Shown one piece after another: positions 62,040 through 64,000 of a stretch of 64,000 nt of DNA. The stretch's first letter is position 1. The number at the start of each line of letters is the position of its first letter. The stretch comes from Bin75 sp965212135 (lineage in GTDB: Bacteria > Nitrospirota > Nitrospiria > Nitrospirales > UBA8639). The translations under genes and the position numbers were made by a program. Below the pieces are notes generated by a model, which was given only the letters and a program-made list of their open reading frames with translations, searched no databases and was not told the DNA's origin. The stretch spans positions 496,001-560,000 of the forward strand of contig OZ243044.1 in the NCBI GenBank assembly GCA_965212135.1, in the 5' to 3' direction.

Positions 62040-62801
62040 GTGAAGCCCCGACTCATAGCAGGCAACTGGAAAATGCATAAAACGGCAGCCGAGGCCGTCG
62101 CGTTTCTCCGCCAATTCCGGCAAGCCCTGGCTCCCGGCTTGTCAGTGGATATTGCGCTCATGCCCCCGTATATTGCCCTGTCCGGCATGCAACACATGTT
62201 GCACGCCGATGATTCGTTCACACTGGGAGCACAGGACCTGCATTGGGAACAGGACGGTGCCTATACCGGCGAAATCTCCGGCCGCATGCTGAAAGCCGCG
62301 GGGTGCCGGTCGGTCATCATTGGACATTCGGAACGCCGGCAACTGTTTGGGGAGACCGACGAGCGGGTCAATCAAAAACTGAAAGCCGCATTGCGGCATG
62401 ATCTCGCGCCCATTCTCTGCGTGGGGGAAACCCTGGAGGAACGGGAAGCCGGCCGGACGGAACACGCAGTGAACGCACAAATGAGGCAGGGCCTGCGAGA
62501 CCTGACCCGCGAGCAGATTGCCGGCGTCACCATTGCCTATGAACCCATCTGGGCCATCGGCACCGGCTGCGCCGCGACCGTGCGGCAAGCTGAAGAGATG
62601 CATGCCGCGCTTCGGGCCATCGTCAATGCGGAATGGCGGCACATGGGAACGGAGATGCGGATCATTTATGGAGGCAGCGTCTCGCCCCACAATGCGCGGG
62701 AACTCTTCGGTTCACCGGAGATCAACGGGGCGCTGGTGGGAAAAGCTTGTCTTGATCCTGAAGATTTTGCTAAGATTTGCCAGTTCGCATCGTCACCGTA
62801 A
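62040..62801 (+). CDS. tpiA: Triosephosphate isomerase
   Basis: 253 residues from GTG 62040; a TTG one codon before is also possible. NWKMHK carries the catalytic Lys, GHSERRQLFGET the His, and AYEPIWAIGTG the Glu. Interconverts DHAP and glyceraldehyde-3-phosphate. Forms one operon with gap and pgk. Confidence 0.97.
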   Translation: MKPRLIAGNWKMHKTAAEAVAFLRQFRQALAPGLSVDIALMPPYIALSGMQHMLHADDSFTLGAQDLHWEQDGAYTGEISGRMLKAAGCRSVIIGHSERRQLFGETDERVNQKLKAALRHDLAPILCVGETLEEREAGRTEHAVNAQMRQGLRDLTREQIAGVTIAYEPIWAIGTGCAATVRQAEEMHAALRAIVNAEWRHMGTEMRIIYGGSVSPHNARELFGSPEINGALVGKACLDPEDFAKICQFASSP

Positions 62802-62818
62802 ATAATCGGGAGCCACCC

Positions 62819-63172
62819 ATGTACACCGCCACCGTCATTCTGCATCTCGCCGTCTGCTTCCTGATGATTGCCTCCATCCTGCTTCAGGCGGGGAAGGGGG
62901 CGGAAATCGGCGCCGCATTTGGCGGAACCAGCCAAACGATTTTCGGCAGCCGCGGACCAGGGACGTTTCTCAGCAAGGTCACAATAGGCACGGCGATTAT
63001 TTTCATGCTCACGTCGCTCGGCCTGGCGTTACTGTCCAGACAGGGAGATATCGCGTCTTCGGTGATTGACGTTCCCGCCACGTCCAGCCAGTCCACGCCA
63101 TCCGACGCAACGAGTCAGGACGACACGCGACCTGCCGCGTCTGAATCGCAACCCGACGACGCCTCGCCCTAA
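62819..63172 (+). CDS. secG: Preprotein translocase subunit SecG
   Basis: 117 residues from ATG 62819 (GGGAG seven bases upstream). Two membrane helices enclose the family loop LLQAGKGAEIGAAFGGTSQTIFGSRG. Assists the SecYEG channel. The 40-residue Ser/Asp-rich tail is a variable extension. It is 17 bases after tpiA, a common pairing. Confidence 0.93.
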   Translation: MYTATVILHLAVCFLMIASILLQAGKGAEIGAAFGGTSQTIFGSRGPGTFLSKVTIGTAIIFMLTSLGLALLSRQGDIASSVIDVPATSSQSTPSDATSQDDTRPAASESQPDDASP

Positions 63173-63282
63173 CGGCAACACGATAGTACGGGTAGCCATA
63201 CAAAGTAGACTCACACCGGAAAAAGGTACGTATAGCCATGCCTAAACACCAGCAACACGCTACACGACAAAAGGAAATTAAG

Positions 63283-63888
63283 ATGAAAGCGGTGAACGGA
63301 TCTCAGCCCTATTCAATGGCAGGCTTCTTGCTATTACTTCTGTTGCTGCCAGCTTGTGCAACCTCCATTGAAACGATGAATCAGGAGGCACTTGGTTGGA
63401 TTGGCGAGCCGGTATCGGATTTAGTCGTCTCACTCGGCCCGCCTGATAAGCGGGAAGCCATGGAAGATGGCATAACCATTCGGCAATGGCTTGTGTCCGA
63501 CAACCCAATTGTTGAACATCATGACTACAGAGGAAATCCGTACCACATCGGGCCTGATATGGTAAGTGAGACAATAATCCGCTCATGCATCATCACTGTC
63601 GTTTCACGTGATGGGAAAATTACGAATTTTTCCTATGATGTGAATAATGACACTGCCGTTGGATTTGCAAGAGATTTATGTCCACGTTGGAGTTGGTTTG
63701 AGAACGGCATAACGCCGTTGCACTATGAGGCATGTACCGGCGACGTGAACATGGTGAAGGCACTACTGAATGCGGGCGCGGATATTGAGGCAAAGGACAA
63801 GAATGGCGCAACTCCATTGGACTGCGCAAAAGACGAAGGCCACACGGACGTAGTGAATATACTCAAAGAAGCGGCTCAGGCGAAATGA
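63283..63888 (+). CDS. Ankyrin-repeat lipoprotein
   Basis: 201 residues from ATG 63283 (AAGGAAA upstream). The signal ends in a lipobox LLPAC. A middle domain (LGWIGEPVSDLVVSLGPPDKREAM, like small SmpA/OmlA-type lipoprotein folds) precedes about two ankyrin repeats at the C-terminus (TPLHYEACTGDVNMVKALLNAGADI and ATPLDCAKDEGHTDVVNIL). AT-richer than secG. The TGA stop is followed immediately in the same frame by a TPR-coding stretch. Function unknown. Confidence 0.75.
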   Translation: MKAVNGSQPYSMAGFLLLLLLLPACATSIETMNQEALGWIGEPVSDLVVSLGPPDKREAMEDGITIRQWLVSDNPIVEHHDYRGNPYHIGPDMVSETIIRSCIITVVSRDGKITNFSYDVNNDTAVGFARDLCPRWSWFENGITPLHYEACTGDVNMVKALLNAGADIEAKDKNGATPLDCAKDEGHTDVVNILKEAAQAK

Positions 63889-64000
63889 TTGCTGCTGGCA
63901 CAACTTGCAGAGCAAGACAATCAGACGACACAGACCATTCAGGCATATCAAAAAGTCCTGCTCACGAACCCCGACTCCGTTGACGCCCATTATGCCCTAG
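63889..64000 (+). CDS. TPR-coding stretch cut by the window end (5' part unclear)
   Basis: Right after the ankyrin gene's TGA the same frame reads LLLAQLAEQDN and then TIQAYQKVLLTNPDSVDAHYAL, an ordinary TPR helix pair. No ATG precedes it; a TTG directly after the stop is the only start. Either a TPR gene begins there or the 5' end of one was lost when the ankyrin gene arrived. The window ends within it. Confidence 0.35.
   Translation, partial: MLLAQLAEQDNQTTQTIQAYQKVLLTNPDSVDAHYAL

Overview
The window looks like a chromosomal segment of a Nitrospira-type bacterium (phylum Nitrospirota, probably a nitrite oxidiser). This is inferred from gene content: cytochrome bd-like oxidase subunits clustered with cytochrome b, a Rieske protein and many c-type cytochromes; an NxrC-like (ethylbenzene-dehydrogenase-type) heme-binding subunit; a hopanoid operon; and an SmbP-type metal-binding protein like those of nitrifiers. 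No nxrA/B, amo or 16S gene is present, so the assignment is not proven. Most of the window is densely packed, moderately GC-rich housekeeping DNA. A few AT-richer stretches look acquired: about 1700-3000, 51260-52940 and 63280-63890.

Layout. 1-3220: the 3' end of treY, a small membrane protein, an AT-richer FkbM methyltransferase plus a RelE/ParE-type toxin-antitoxin pair, and tRNA-Thr(CGT). 3361-4299: ubiA. 4308-15662 (minus strand): an 11-gene respiratory cluster with five c-type cytochrome proteins (six CxxCH motifs), two cytochrome bd-like subunit I paralogues, a cytochrome b, a PRC-barrel/Rieske fusion, an NxrC-like subunit and an orphan membrane protein. 16227-24917 (minus): hpnH with a small neighbour, tRNA-Cys(GCA), then squalene-hopene cyclase, hpnG, hpnM, dxs and ispG, so isoprenoid supply and hopanoid synthesis sit together. 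25081-32926 (minus): type IV pilin, a TPR lipoprotein, dnaB, hisZ, serA, serC. 33232-36151: a small unknown gene, a TPR protein and a duplicated ThyX-like protein. 36393-44104 (plus): an NSS transporter, then lnt, prfB (programmed +1 frameshift), lysS, lolC/E and lolD; this joins lipoprotein acylation and export to translation genes. 44138-50758: an HhH lipoprotein, uppP, a nitrilase-family hydrolase, the repeat-tailed SmbP-like protein, and a rhodanese / five-heme cytochrome / deacetylase-family operon. 50921-54690: a TPR protein, a DUF1697-like/HEPN-like gene pair, an unknown protein, an exported flavodoxin-like protein and a zinc-ribbon miniprotein. 54806-62801: xerD, a TPR/periplasmic-binding fusion, an M50 protease, trpS, then gap-pgk-tpiA, with secG following. 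The right edge holds an ankyrin lipoprotein and the start of a TPR coding region cut by the window end.

The strongest candidate for something under-described is the 4.3-15.7 kb respiratory cluster. Its gene order and domain content suggest a composite quinol/cytochrome c oxidoreductase or oxidase supercomplex in which two bd-like subunits, both with apparent N-terminal signal sequences and with no recognisable CydB, accompany bc-type components. Second is the lnt-prfB junction: lnt has no stop codon of its own before prfB and runs in frame into the RF2 frameshift TGA.
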